Shown here in pieces: positions 16,255 through 28,220 of a stretch of DNA of 64,000 nt. The translations under genes and the position numbers were made by a program. Origin of the DNA: Persicimonas caeni. GTDB lineage: Bacteria > Myxococcota_A > Bradymonadia > Bradymonadales > Bradymonadaceae. The notes beneath the pieces were generated by a model. The model saw only the letters and a list, made by a program, of their open reading frames with translations. It was not told the origin of the DNA and ran no database searches. Every line of letters starts with the position of its first letter. Positions within the stretch are counted from its first letter, which is position 1. Location of the stretch: contig NZ_CP041186.1 of NCBI RefSeq assembly GCF_006517175.1, forward strand, positions 7,405,074-7,469,073, written 5' to 3'.

Positions 16255-16291
16255 AGCCGGCCCACCCTCCGATGAGGGTGGGCCGGCTTTA
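16255..16291. terminator. bidirectional intrinsic terminator
   Basis: A 15-bp perfect stem (16255-16269 with 16274-16288) and CGAT loop separates two convergent genes. The plus-strand side runs into TTTACTTTTT. The hairpin ends exactly at the stop of the minus-strand thioredoxin gene. Confidence 0.85.
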
Positions 16292-17149
16292 CTTTTTCGC
16301 GGCCAATTTCTCGACGAGCTTTCTGATCTCGTCGATATGCCCGAGCCCCACAAACACACCGGCGACTTTGCCGTCGGCATCGAGCACGAAGACGGTGGGA
16401 TACGATTCGACCAGGTACCGTTGCATGACCTTTTCACTGGCCGTGCCCACCGCAAACCCGTGCGGGTGACTTGCCAGAAAGCGCTCTACGACCTCGGTCT
16501 TCTCGGAGGTCAACCCCACGAAGGTGACGCTTTCACCCGTCTTTTTGCTCAGCTTCGCCAACTTGCGGCTCAACGGACGACACGGGCCGCACCACGTCGC
16601 CCAGAAGTCGACGACCACAGGCTTTCCTTTGAGCTCTGCAAGGGTGACGGTTGCGTCCTCTTTGCCCACCACCTTCGCTTTGAAGGCAGGAGCGGCATGG
16701 CCGACGAATTGATTGCGCAGAATCTGCTCGGTGCTCGGAGCACTTCCCAATTCAATGGTGAGGGTCTTTGCTTTGCCATCACGGCGCAATTCGACGGTCG
16801 CGTTATGGCCATTTGACTTCGCGCGCACAACTTTTTGGACATCAGACGGTGAATCGACCGCCGTTTCATCGACCTTGAGAATGCGATCGCCGATCTTCAG
16901 TCCACCGCTTTCGGCCGGCGAGCTACGCAGCACCCCGACGACGTCGACGCCTTGCTCATCGTCGGGGGCCTCGAGCATGACCCCCAACCAGCCCGAGCTT
17001 TGTTTGGATTTCTTGTCTTTCCGTAATTCGGGCGCGAGATCTTCGACCCCGGTCGGCGCCGACTCCACGCCTTGTGCGAAGAGAGAGGCGGGAGCGCCGG
17101 TCAGGAAGATGAGAAGGCCGAGCAGCGTTATACGAGTCGGACATTTCAT
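16289..17149 (-). CDS. exported PDZ-thioredoxin fusion (TlpA/ResA-like)
   Basis: 286 residues. A signal peptide (LLIFLTGAPASLFAQ) is followed by a PDZ domain at about 50-135 (GWLGVMLEAP, SPAESGGLKIGDRILKVD) and a TlpA-type thioredoxin domain at about 150-285. That domain has the redox motif WATWCGPC and the cis-proline region SYPTVFVLD. It should reduce or exchange disulfides in the periplasm. The PDZ domain would tether it to substrate C-termini or a protease complex (inference). The PDZ-TlpA order is uncommon. It is transcribed alone, divergent from the FmdB-like gene. Confidence 0.85.
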   Translation of the reverse strand: MKCPTRITLLGLLIFLTGAPASLFAQGVESAPTGVEDLAPELRKDKKSKQSSGWLGVMLEAPDDEQGVDVVGVLRSSPAESGGLKIGDRILKVDETAVDSPSDVQKVVRAKSNGHNATVELRRDGKAKTLTIELGSAPSTEQILRNQFVGHAAPAFKAKVVGKEDATVTLAELKGKPVVVDFWATWCGPCRPLSRKLAKLSKKTGESVTFVGLTSEKTEVVERFLASHPHGFAVGTASEKVMQRYLVESYPTVFVLDADGKVAGVFVGLGHIDEIRKLVEKLAAKK

Positions 17150-17478
17150 GGTGCATCACCCAATTCAAAGAGCAACGAAAGGCACCGGTTGTAGCTGCAG
17201 CGACGCCCTGTGCGCACAACAGAGGCGCGGGGCATCCTATTTCGGGTTGCAAAACGCTGCAAATGTTGCAACAAACGGTGCCGAAGACGGATTTTGGCCC
17301 CCACACAGGGGGCAGCGGGTGCGCAGATGCGCCCCCGGACTTGACCGCGGCGAGACGGTGTCGAACTTCCGTGCGACCCTCGGTCAACCCTTGCGCGCTG
17401 GGCGCGCACCCGGGCACACACGCCTGGCAACGAACCCCAAACTGACTGGTAGGCAACAGTTGTACGAGGTAGTAGGCC
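17150..17478. other. divergent intergenic region
   Basis: 329 bp between two divergent genes. It holds a small perfect hairpin, GCCCCC/GGGGGC with an ACACA loop at 17297-17313, and GAGGTAG before the FmdB-like start. No confident promoter or operator is seen. Confidence 0.4.
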
Positions 17479-17766
17479 ATGCCAATCTACAAGTACGAGT
17501 GCAAGTCGTGCGGACATATCTTTGAAGATCTGCGCGGATTCAACGATCCCAACCCCGATGCATGCCCCGAGTGCGGAGAAGCTCAGATCGAGCGGTTGAT
17601 CTCCGGGGGCAACTTTCACTTGAAAGGCAGTGGCTGGTACGTCACCGATTACGGCGGGTCTTCGACGGGCAATTCCTCGTCGGACAGCTCGTCTTCGAGC
17701 AGTGACGATTCAGCAGGCAGTGGCGGCTCGGCCGAAGGTTCTTCTGACGGAACCGAAGCCGCCTGA
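17479..17766 (+). CDS. FmdB family zinc-ribbon protein
   Basis: 95 residues. The N-terminal 45 residues are a classic FmdB/CxxC_CxxC_SSSS zinc ribbon: MPIYKYECKSCGHIFED, then CPECG and LISGGNFHLKGSGWY. The remainder is a low-complexity Ser/Gly/Asp tail, also usual for the family. It is probably a small regulatory or structural protein of unknown role. It precedes dnaK, 191 bp apart, but need not be co-transcribed. Confidence 0.88.
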   Translation: MPIYKYECKSCGHIFEDLRGFNDPNPDACPECGEAQIERLISGGNFHLKGSGWYVTDYGGSSTGNSSSDSSSSSSDDSAGSGGSAEGSSDGTEAA

Positions 17767-17957
17767 GGCGCGGGCCTTGCCTTGCGCGAATTGGTGTCTA
17801 AGTTCTCCGTCGAACAAGATTGACGCGGGTGGAGGCGAATCCGGGAAACCCGCGCCTGTCACGCCCGGATGGACGGGTCTGGGACCCCGTCGCCAGTTCG
17901 CCCCACTTGACGCACCCGTAATTTGAAGCGATTTCGTGACACGCAGGAGAGTATCGT

Positions 17958-19874
<1,917 letters not shown>

Positions 19875-19901
19875 GCGCTGGCGATAAGCCAACAGCAGTG
19901 A

Positions 19902-19941
19902 TGCCGGCCCTGGCGCGACGCCAGGGCCGGCATTATTTTTG
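19902..19941 (+). terminator. intrinsic terminator after dnaK
   Basis: A perfect 15-bp stem (19902-19916 with 19920-19934), 3-nt loop, then TATTTTT. Confidence 0.9.
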
Positions 19942-20051
19942 CGGGAACCAGTTTTGGCAGGCTGCGCTTCGTGAATCGTCACACAGTCTGCTACGATTGG
20001 CCCGTCCACACGTTATTGGCGTGGCCAGGCGCCCCAGCGGCAGGAGACTGA

Positions 20052-20864
20052 ATGACTGCTAATCAGGACAAGGACCCTAGCGAACATCAAGCCAAGAGCA
20101 GTGATGTACAGGCTCGTCAGGCCGACGACGGCAGCTTCGAGTTGGTCGTCGAGAACGCCGCGGCGTCTGCATCGTCTGACTCCGCTGACGGCGGCACTCC
20201 GGCCCGTCCAGGGGCCGACAGCCCCCGAGGGCGCTCGCGTAGCTTCAATCGCCTCAGCGTCGTCATCGTCGCCGTGCTCGCTGCCGTTGGCGTGACGGTC
20301 TATGCCCTCTCGGGAGACGAGTCGTCGCAGCCTGAGTCTGCTGAGAGCGGCGGGCAGGGCGGTTCGGGGTCGTTTCGCCCTTATCAGGGCGGTCCGGGCA
20401 ACGAAGCCGCAAATGCTGAAGCCGCCCCGGTGAGGCAGGTCGACGACGAGGAGGAGCCCGTCGAGGACCCTGCGGTCGACGAGTTGCCAGACGAGCCTGA
20501 AATCGTCGAGGGCGACGAGATCGCCGATGAGGAGTGGGAGCCTGAAGACGACAGCGAAGTCGTCGTCATCGAGGAGGAGCATCCCGATGAGGCTTATGAC
20601 GAGGAAGTCGGCGAGGACGAAGCGGCCGACGATCAGAACGAGCCGGCGCGCTTGAATCCGAAGATCGACACGTCGAAGTTCCGGATCCCCAACGATCGCA
20701 TCAAGCTTCCGGTTCAGCCCCCGAAGCTCAACAGAATTCCGACCCCCAACCTCCAGAAGCTGCAACAGGTTCAGCCTAGCGGGACTACGCCAGGAGCCGG
20801 CGAGGACGGGGCGGAATACGACTCTGCGGGGGAGCGTTTCGATGATCAGAACGAGGGATACTGA
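20052..20864 (+). CDS. single-pass membrane protein with acidic periplasmic region
   Basis: 270 residues, start at ATG 20052 with GGCAGGAGACTG before it. A 75-residue polar N-terminus precedes one TM helix (LSVVIVAVLAAVGVTVYAL). An extremely Asp/Glu-rich low-complexity stretch (about 130-215) follows, then a Pro-rich basic segment (DRIKLPVQPPKLNRIPTPN). The orientation is probably N-in. No domain recognised; it may be an envelope spacer or scaffold. Low complexity makes functional assignment unsafe. Confidence 0.6.
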   Translation: MTANQDKDPSEHQAKSSDVQARQADDGSFELVVENAAASASSDSADGGTPARPGADSPRGRSRSFNRLSVVIVAVLAAVGVTVYALSGDESSQPESAESGGQGGSGSFRPYQGGPGNEAANAEAAPVRQVDDEEEPVEDPAVDELPDEPEIVEGDEIADEEWEPEDDSEVVVIEEEHPDEAYDEEVGEDEAADDQNEPARLNPKIDTSKFRIPNDRIKLPVQPPKLNRIPTPNLQKLQQVQPSGTTPGAGEDGAEYDSAGERFDDQNEGY

Positions 20865-20892
20865 GGCCGTCGACAACTTTTTCGAAATCTTG

Positions 20893-20921
20893 TTGACAGG
20901 TCCTGTTGCCTCGCCTATAAC
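20893..20921 (+). promoter_or_regulatory. near-consensus sigma70 promoter for the tRNA-Gly array
   Basis: TTGACA at 20893, a 17-bp spacer and TATAAC at 20916. This is the best promoter match seen in the window, 44 bp before the first tRNA. A GC-rich CCCTCCGTCCCGG stretch follows the -10, as in stringently controlled stable-RNA promoters (inference). Confidence 0.75.
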
Positions 20922-20964
20922 CCTCCGTCCCGGAGGTAATCCGGGGCTTCGAGCGACGCCCCAT

Positions 20965-21036
<72 letters not shown>

Positions 21037-21103
21037 CTACACGCAGGCCTTCAACAAAGGCCGCATTCGCGTCGCCCAGAAGCTCCTCCCCTCCGGGAAA
21101 CAT

Positions 21104-21175
<72 letters not shown>

Positions 21176-21239
21176 CTACACGAGGCCCTCGAAAGAGGCC
21201 TCGACGGCTCGCCCAACGCCGAAAAGCCGGGCACTACAT

Positions 21240-21311
<72 letters not shown>

Positions 21312-21319
21312 CTTCGAAG

Positions 21320-21363
21320 AAACACGAAAGGCCCTCAGATTTTGAGGGCCTTTCGTGTTTCTT
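21320..21363 (+). terminator. intrinsic terminator of the tRNA-Gly array
   Basis: A perfect 18-bp stem (21320-21337 with 21343-21360) with a 5-nt loop. The 3' arm ends in a T run. Confidence 0.9.
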
Positions 21364-21427
21364 GAGCAAAGGAGCAAAGAAGCAAAAGAGCAAGGAGACA
21401 AAAGAGCAAGGAAGCAAAAGAATAAAT
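21364..21427. repeat. degenerate 8-bp tandem repeat (about 8 units)
   Basis: Units run GAGCAAAG, GAGCAAAG, AAGCAAAA, GAGCAAGG, AGACAAAA, GAGCAAGG, AAGCAAAA, GAATAAAT. The tract is purine-only on the + strand apart from C, and is non-coding. It lies between the tRNA terminator and a CTAGTGG motif at 21430. Confidence 0.7.
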
Positions 21428-21453
21428 AGCTAGTGGTGTCACTCCACTAAACA

Positions 21454-21492
21454 AAAAGCCCCGCCGCGGCCTGAGAGCCGGGCGGGGCTTTT
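21454..21492 (-). terminator. terminator of the PpiD-like gene (works on both strands)
   Basis: Arms AAAAGCCCCGCC (21454-21465) and GGCGGGGCTTTT (21481-21492) enclose a smaller inner GC hairpin. T runs occur on both strands. Confidence 0.8.
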
Positions 21493-21514
21493 CGCTAGCA
21501 GCGAGCAGGAAGCG

Positions 21515-23434
21515 TCATTCCTTCTCGTCGCCGGCTTCCTTCTGAGCCGGAGCCTCGGTCGGGCTGAGCTCGACGGGCGCGCCCTCGGCGCCCTCAGCGG
21601 TCGCTGCGACTGCCGTCGGGTCGATCATGGCGACCATCGGGTCATTAGCCGACTCGAGATCAATGACACCCGACTTGACGGCCTGCTCGTACTGTTGCTC
21701 GAGCCAGGGGCCGTAGTCCATCGACGGGCTGGCGAAGAGAAGCTCCCAGCGGCCAAGCAGGCCTTGGACCTTCTCGTCGCGAAGCTCGGCCAGCAGTTCG
21801 TCGTCGGCGCCGGCAGCAGGCTTCTCATCGCCTCCTTCGGCCTTGTCCGCAGATGCATCCGGCGTCGTCTTGCTCTTCAGGCGAACGACGACCTTGGTGT
21901 CGTTGACTGCGTAGGGCTTCTCGGCGAGCGGCTTCTCCTCGGTGAGCTTGGTGAAGGCGTCGACGGCGAGCTTGCGGCTCTGACCAATCTTGGGGATGCG
22001 GTCCCACGGCGAGCGTCCCAGCGAGACTCCCGGCGGAAGCTGGCCGCGGAACATGCTCGACAGGTCTTGGCCTTCGAGGGTGAACTCGCCGGTGGTGCCA
22101 ACCTCGACGGCGGACCAGGGCAGGGTGTCGGGAGCGACGATGGCGAGAGCTCCTTTCTCACCTTCGCCTTCGGCATCGGTACCTTCACCTTCACCGTTCA
22201 TCTTCGGCTCGAGTTCGGCGAGCGCCTTCTCGAGCGAGCCTGCCTCTTTGGCCTTTGCCACGAGCTTCTCGCTCATCTTCGCGACGAGTTCGTCGACCTT
22301 TTCTTGCTGCAGAAGGTCGCGGGCGATCTCGTTTTGCACGTCGGCGAGCGGCGTCTTGACCGCTTCCTGGCGCTCCTCGAGCTTCACCAGCATGAACTCG
22401 GTGTCGTTTTTGATTTCGCGGAAGTCGCCGACCTCGACGCCTTCGAGAGCTTCGACGATGTCTTGGCTCATGTTTTCGGCCGACGTGAGCTTCATGAAGC
22501 CTTGCTCGGCCTTGAGAGCGTCGTTGATCTCGCCGGCCACGGTGGCGAAGTCCTCGCCGCCTTCGATGCGCTTCTTGGCTTCCGTAAACCGCTGCTCGGC
22601 GGTCTTGCCGTCGACCTCAGCGCCGCGCTCGATGTAGATGCGTCGCACGGCGAGCTTCTCGGGCGTCTCGTAGTCGGCCTGGTTTTCCTCGTAATACTTC
22701 TCGACCTTGTCCTTGTTGTTGGCGATGAACTGCTGGACCTGTTCGTCGGTAACCTGAACATGCTCGGCGAGCTGCTCGGGCTGGAACTTGACGAACTCCA
22801 GGTTCAACTTGGTGTTGCGGATCTGATCGAGGTTCTCGACTTCCTGAGGAAGCACGCCGATCTGCATCTCCATGAGAGTCAGATACTTACGCGCCAGCAT
22901 CTCCTCGCGCTTGAACTGCTCGTAGTCGGGCAGGCTGACGCGCAACATATTCTGGACGTAGCGCTTATAGAAGGTACCATCCCAGCTGCCTTGGTTGCCG
23001 TAGGCGGCGCGAAGCTCCGGGATATTCATCGGCGAGCGCATGTAGTTGGTCGTCTCGAACGACGACAGGTGCGTGGCCGGGTTGGCCATAAACGCCTTGA
23101 ACTCCTCGTCGCTGACACGCAGTCCAGCTTCGCGAGCTTTGTGTGCAAGCAACTCGATAATCAGGTATGCTTTGAGTGCTTGGGCCTGCTGCCGCTGAAT
23201 CTGGGCTTCGTCACCGCGGTCACGGGTACCGTAAACGCGGTTGTAGATGACGTTGAGATCATCAGTATGCACATCTTCGCCGGCAACGCTGGCTACGTGA
23301 CGCCGGGCGCCGGGGGCGCCGCCGCCACAACTGTCAGCGGGCACGCCGAAGAAAAAGGCGAAGATGACGATCAGACCAGCAACCAGTATATAGGAGAAGC
23401 CACTTCTTGCTGCGCGGCGGACGTCTTCTAGCAT
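21515..23434 (-). CDS. PpiD/SurA-like periplasmic peptidyl-prolyl isomerase chaperone
   Basis: 639 residues, close to PpiD. A short cytoplasmic start is followed by one TM anchor (YILVAGLIVIFAFFFG) and a SurA_N-like helical chaperone domain (RVYGTRDRGDE, YLIIELLAHKAREAGLRVSD). A PPIC-type parvulin core comes next at about 255-350 (RRIYIERGAEV, ARKRIEGGEDFATVA-like, GFMKLTSAENM). A second part is interrupted by a Gly/Glu-rich insert. It should assist folding of exported proteins at the inner membrane. AGGGA is upstream of the ATG. It is divergent from mreB across a 344-bp region. Confidence 0.8.
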   Translation of the reverse strand: MLEDVRRAARSGFSYILVAGLIVIFAFFFGVPADSCGGGAPGARRHVASVAGEDVHTDDLNVIYNRVYGTRDRGDEAQIQRQQAQALKAYLIIELLAHKAREAGLRVSDEEFKAFMANPATHLSSFETTNYMRSPMNIPELRAAYGNQGSWDGTFYKRYVQNMLRVSLPDYEQFKREEMLARKYLTLMEMQIGVLPQEVENLDQIRNTKLNLEFVKFQPEQLAEHVQVTDEQVQQFIANNKDKVEKYYEENQADYETPEKLAVRRIYIERGAEVDGKTAEQRFTEAKKRIEGGEDFATVAGEINDALKAEQGFMKLTSAENMSQDIVEALEGVEVGDFREIKNDTEFMLVKLEERQEAVKTPLADVQNEIARDLLQQEKVDELVAKMSEKLVAKAKEAGSLEKALAELEPKMNGEGEGTDAEGEGEKGALAIVAPDTLPWSAVEVGTTGEFTLEGQDLSSMFRGQLPPGVSLGRSPWDRIPKIGQSRKLAVDAFTKLTEEKPLAEKPYAVNDTKVVVRLKSKTTPDASADKAEGGDEKPAAGADDELLAELRDEKVQGLLGRWELLFASPSMDYGPWLEQQYEQAVKSGVIDLESANDPMVAMIDPTAVAATAEGAEGAPVELSPTEAPAQKEAGDEKE

Positions 23435-24819
<1,385 letters not shown>

Positions 24820-24910
24820 GGCCTCGACCGAGACAAACTGACCGCAAGCAGAGCCCATCCGCAACTCGAACCGGGCGCATTGAACTGGCCGGGGCGCAAG
24901 ACTCGCGATT

Positions 24911-25747
24911 ATGTACGATTTTTTGAGCAACCATCGACCCAAGCTCGTAGCGCTCCTCTTGGTGGCGCTTCCGCTGGTCATGCTCGCCTCGGCGGGAGAC
25001 GCCCGAGTCGGTCACGAGCCGTCGAGCAAGCCTGTTCAGGTGGTGCGCAGCGGCCTCGCCTGGACTGAACTGGGCGCCTATCGCTCGGTAGGCTGGTTGG
25101 GAGATGCCTGGGCGCGGCTGGTCGACGGAGAGTTGGCCGACGAGAACGAAAAGCTTCGCAAGGAGGTCGCCCGGCTTCGCGAGGAGAAGTCACGGCTGAT
25201 TGGCGTGCTCCAAGAGAACGCCCGCCTTCGCGACCTCGTCGGCTTCAAGAAGCGCCATCCCGAGTTCGAGATGGTTCCGGCGCGCGTGGTCGGCCGAGAT
25301 ATCAGCCCCTACTTTCGAGTATTGCGCCTCAAGCTCGAGTCGAACCAGAAGCTAAAGCCGCGCCAGCCTGTCGTGGTCGCCAGCGGTGTTGTCGGCCAGA
25401 TTCACGAGGTCTACGGCCAATTCGCCGAGGTGATCATCGTCTCCGACCCCAGAAGCCGCATCGACGCGGTCAGTCAACGAAACCGCGCCCCCGGCATCGT
25501 CGAGGGCCTGGGTCACGAGCGCGACTACCTCGCCCGCGTCTCCTATCTGAACCAGAAGGACGAGATGCGCGAGGGCGACGTCATGGTTACCGGCGGCAAA
25601 GGCGGAGTCTTTCCCAAGGAGCTCGTCATCGGCACGGTGACCGCCGTCGACAACGCCGAGCGAGGGCTCTTCCAGCAGGTACGCCTCGAGCCGGCCGTCG
25701 ACTTTTCGCGGCTCGAAGAAGTCTTTGTCATCACCGGCACGAAGTAG
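24911..25747 (+). CDS. mreC: rod shape-determining protein MreC
   Basis: 278 residues: N-terminal TM (LVALLLVALPLVMLAS), a coiled coil (about 75-110, NEKLRKEVARLREEKSRLI), then the beta-barrel MreC core (VPARVVGRDISPYFRVLRL, VVVASGVVGQIHEVY, VMVTGGKGGVFPKELVIGTV). It is a periplasmic scaffold that activates PBP2/RodA. 91 bp after mreB and 6 bp before mreD, so in one transcript. Confidence 0.95.
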   Translation: MYDFLSNHRPKLVALLLVALPLVMLASAGDARVGHEPSSKPVQVVRSGLAWTELGAYRSVGWLGDAWARLVDGELADENEKLRKEVARLREEKSRLIGVLQENARLRDLVGFKKRHPEFEMVPARVVGRDISPYFRVLRLKLESNQKLKPRQPVVVASGVVGQIHEVYGQFAEVIIVSDPRSRIDAVSQRNRAPGIVEGLGHERDYLARVSYLNQKDEMREGDVMVTGGKGGVFPKELVIGTVTAVDNAERGLFQQVRLEPAVDFSRLEEVFVITGTK

Positions 25748-25753
25748 GGCGTT

Positions 25754-26269
25754 ATGCCGTCATGGCTTACATGGCTGGTCGCAATGGGCGTACTGGTGCT
25801 CGAAAGCGCGCTTCTGGCGGCTTTTGGCGTCGACGGCTGGGCGCTGCAGACTGCAGTCGCGCTGACGATCTTCTTAGCGCTGCGCCGCGACTTCGTCGGG
25901 GGCGCATTCGTCCTCGCCGGGCTGCTGATCCCCATCGAATGGCTGGTGGTGGGTCCGCCGGGCTATTATTCGCTCTCGCTGGTCTTCGTCTTCTTCGCGC
26001 TGCAACTGGCGCGCGGGAATATCCAGTCGGACTGGGGCTTTTCGCAAGCAGTGCTTGCCATGGTCACGGTGGTGATCCAGACGGCGGTCATGGCCGTCGC
26101 TCTTTTGGTCTTCGAGCCCAACACGGTGCTCTTGGAGTCGCTCCTTTGGGGTACCCTTCCGGGGGCGCTCGGCGCGGCTCTGGTCGTGTGGCCGCTGGGG
26201 GCGCTGCTGACGCGCCTCGATCGGGCGGTCGACCCCCATTCGGATCGCAAGCGCAGAGGGTTGTTGTGA
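25754..26269 (+). CDS. mreD: rod shape-determining protein MreD
   Basis: 171 residues with about five hydrophobic helices (SWLTWLVAMGVLVLESALLA, LFALQ-type segments, SLVFVFFALQLARG). MreD is poorly conserved, so the call rests mainly on size, topology and position between mreC and mrdA. The ATG at 25754 lies 6 bp after the mreC stop; the ribosome-binding site is weak, suggesting coupling. Confidence 0.8.
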   Translation: MPSWLTWLVAMGVLVLESALLAAFGVDGWALQTAVALTIFLALRRDFVGGAFVLAGLLIPIEWLVVGPPGYYSLSLVFVFFALQLARGNIQSDWGFSQAVLAMVTVVIQTAVMAVALLVFEPNTVLLESLLWGTLPGALGAALVVWPLGALLTRLDRAVDPHSDRKRRGLL

Positions 26270-26294
26270 AATCGGCAGAGGTTTGACGTAGTCG

Positions 26295-28220
26295 ATGGCA
26301 GGATCGTCTCACATCCCGAAACGCCGCCAGGGCGGCGGTATCGATAACTACCGCGGCCGGTATATCTGGTTGATCGCCGGCTTCGCGTTCGCCTTTTTGT
26401 GCATCATCGCTCGCCTCTGGTACTTGCAGATCATCCGAGGCGACGAATTTTATCGGTCGAGCTCCGAGAACATCATCCGGGACATCGAATTGCGCGCCCC
26501 GCGCGGCCGGATCTTGGACCGCAATGGCCGCGTGCTCGCCGAGAATCGCCCCTCCTTCGACATCTACGTGCTTCCGCACATCTTCCGGAAGCACGACACC
26601 GACAAGACCCTCGACTTGTTGCAGCGCTACTTGCACCTGTCGGAAGGAGAGGTCGAGCGCATCGCTCAGCGAGCGAAGGCCAACGCTTCGGAGGTCCTCG
26701 TACGCCGCGACGCCACCCGCGCGCAGGTCGCCGCGCTCGAGACCGACAAGATGCGCCTTCCCGGCGTCGAAGTGCGTGCCAACTCCCATCGACACTATCC
26801 GCTCAATCATGTCGGCGCCCACGCCATCGGTTTCTTGGCCGAGGCGGGCCAGAGTGAGCTCGAACGCCTCGAAGCCTACGGCTACAGCCCCGGAGATTAT
26901 ATCGGGCGCATGGGACTCGAACGCGCGTTCGAGGAGGTTTTGCGAGGCTCGCCAGGGATCGATCGTCAGGTCGTCGACGCGCACGGCATCCCGCAGGGTG
27001 AGGCGCAGACGCGCTTTCTGATCGGCGATTACAAAGAGGTCAAACCGGTGCCCGGGCGCGACTTGGTGACCACGCTCGACGCCGATCTGATGGAGTCGAT
27101 CGACCAGGCGATGCGCAAATATCCGTCGGGGGCGGTCGTGGCGATGGACCCGCGCGACGGCAGCGTGCTCGCGCTCTACAGCAAGCCGAGCATCAACCCG
27201 AACTCTTGGACGGGGCGTCTGTCGTCGCTCGAGAAGATGCGGACCGACAACGACCCGTTCAAGCCGATGCTCGACAAGACGGTCAGCGCCTATTTCCCCG
27301 GGTCGATCTACAAGACCGTGTCCAGCGCGGCCGCGCTCGAAGAAGGCTTGATGAGCACCGACAGCGAGGTGACTTGCTACGGCGCCTACAAATTCGGCGG
27401 GCGCCGCTTCCGCTGCTGGAAATGGGGCGGCCACGGTCACGTCGACGTCGTCGAGGCGCTCAAGGGCTCGTGCGACGTCTACTACTACCAGGTCGCCGAC
27501 CAACTCGGCATCGACACCTTGGCCGAGTACGGCTACGAGTTCGGCTTTGGCGAGAAGACCGGACTTCCCATCAACTACGAGAGCGCCGGCCGGGTCCCCA
27601 CCAAGGAATGGCATCGAAAGCATAGCCCCGAGGGCTTCCAGTACGGCTTTGCCCTGAACACGGTCATCGGGCAGGGCGACACGCTCGTCACTCCGTTGCA
27701 GGCAGCGGTCTCCTACGCCGCGATCGCCAACGGCGGCAAGCTCTACTATCCGAAGCTCGTCAGAGATATCCGCAGCGCCGGCGGTGACACGCTGTTCGAG
27801 TTCGCCTCGAAGGTGCGCCGACGCCTCGACATCGAGGACGAGACGCTCGAGACGATCAAGCGCGGGCTCGAAGCCGTCGTCCAGGAGGATGGAGGCACCG
27901 CGTACTCGAAGCGGCTCGACAACGTCAAAGTGGCCGGCAAGACCGGTACCGCCCAGGTTCACTCCATCGGGGCGGTACGCGTGGCCAACCGCGACAAAGA
28001 GTTCCAGCTTCGCGACCACGCCTGGTTTGCCTCTTATGCGCCAAGCGACAACCCCGAAATCGTCGTCGTGGTCTTCCTCGAGCACGCCGGCCACGGCGGC
28101 AGCGAGGCCGCCCCGGTGGCCATGAAAGTGCTCGAAGAGTACTTCGACAAAGACGACGAGCTGTCGATGAACACCATGCCGAACACGACCAACGACTCCA
28201 TTGGCAGCGAGGCGCAGTGA
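26295..28220 (+). CDS. mrdA: peptidoglycan D,D-transpeptidase PBP2
   Basis: 641 residues. Cytoplasmic N-terminus and one TM (YIWLIAGFAFAFLCIIARL) are followed by the pedestal domain (RAPRGRILDRNGRVLAENRP) and the transpeptidase domain. The active-site SxxK is in FPGSIYK (Ser about 337), the second motif is SCD at 392 (SxD is usual for PBP2) and KTGTAQ is at 549. It cross-links lateral wall peptidoglycan with RodA. The RRFRCWKWGGHG segment before SCD matches PBP2 of Gram-negatives. Confidence 0.96.
   Translation: MAGSSHIPKRRQGGGIDNYRGRYIWLIAGFAFAFLCIIARLWYLQIIRGDEFYRSSSENIIRDIELRAPRGRILDRNGRVLAENRPSFDIYVLPHIFRKHDTDKTLDLLQRYLHLSEGEVERIAQRAKANASEVLVRRDATRAQVAALETDKMRLPGVEVRANSHRHYPLNHVGAHAIGFLAEAGQSELERLEAYGYSPGDYIGRMGLERAFEEVLRGSPGIDRQVVDAHGIPQGEAQTRFLIGDYKEVKPVPGRDLVTTLDADLMESIDQAMRKYPSGAVVAMDPRDGSVLALYSKPSINPNSWTGRLSSLEKMRTDNDPFKPMLDKTVSAYFPGSIYKTVSSAAALEEGLMSTDSEVTCYGAYKFGGRRFRCWKWGGHGHVDVVEALKGSCDVYYYQVADQLGIDTLAEYGYEFGFGEKTGLPINYESAGRVPTKEWHRKHSPEGFQYGFALNTVIGQGDTLVTPLQAAVSYAAIANGGKLYYPKLVRDIRSAGGDTLFEFASKVRRRLDIEDETLETIKRGLEAVVQEDGGTAYSKRLDNVKVAGKTGTAQVHSIGAVRVANRDKEFQLRDHAWFASYAPSDNPEIVVVVFLEHAGHGGSEAAPVAMKVLEEYFDKDDELSMNTMPNTTNDSIGSEAQ

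Noticed and set aside
17908-17957. TTGACG upstream of dnaK as a promoter
   Set aside because: No acceptable -10 at the right distance and no CIRCE or sigma32-like motif, so not listed.
26088-28094. 668-codon minus-strand frame opposite mrdA
   Set aside because: Antisense to a fully motif-supported PBP2.
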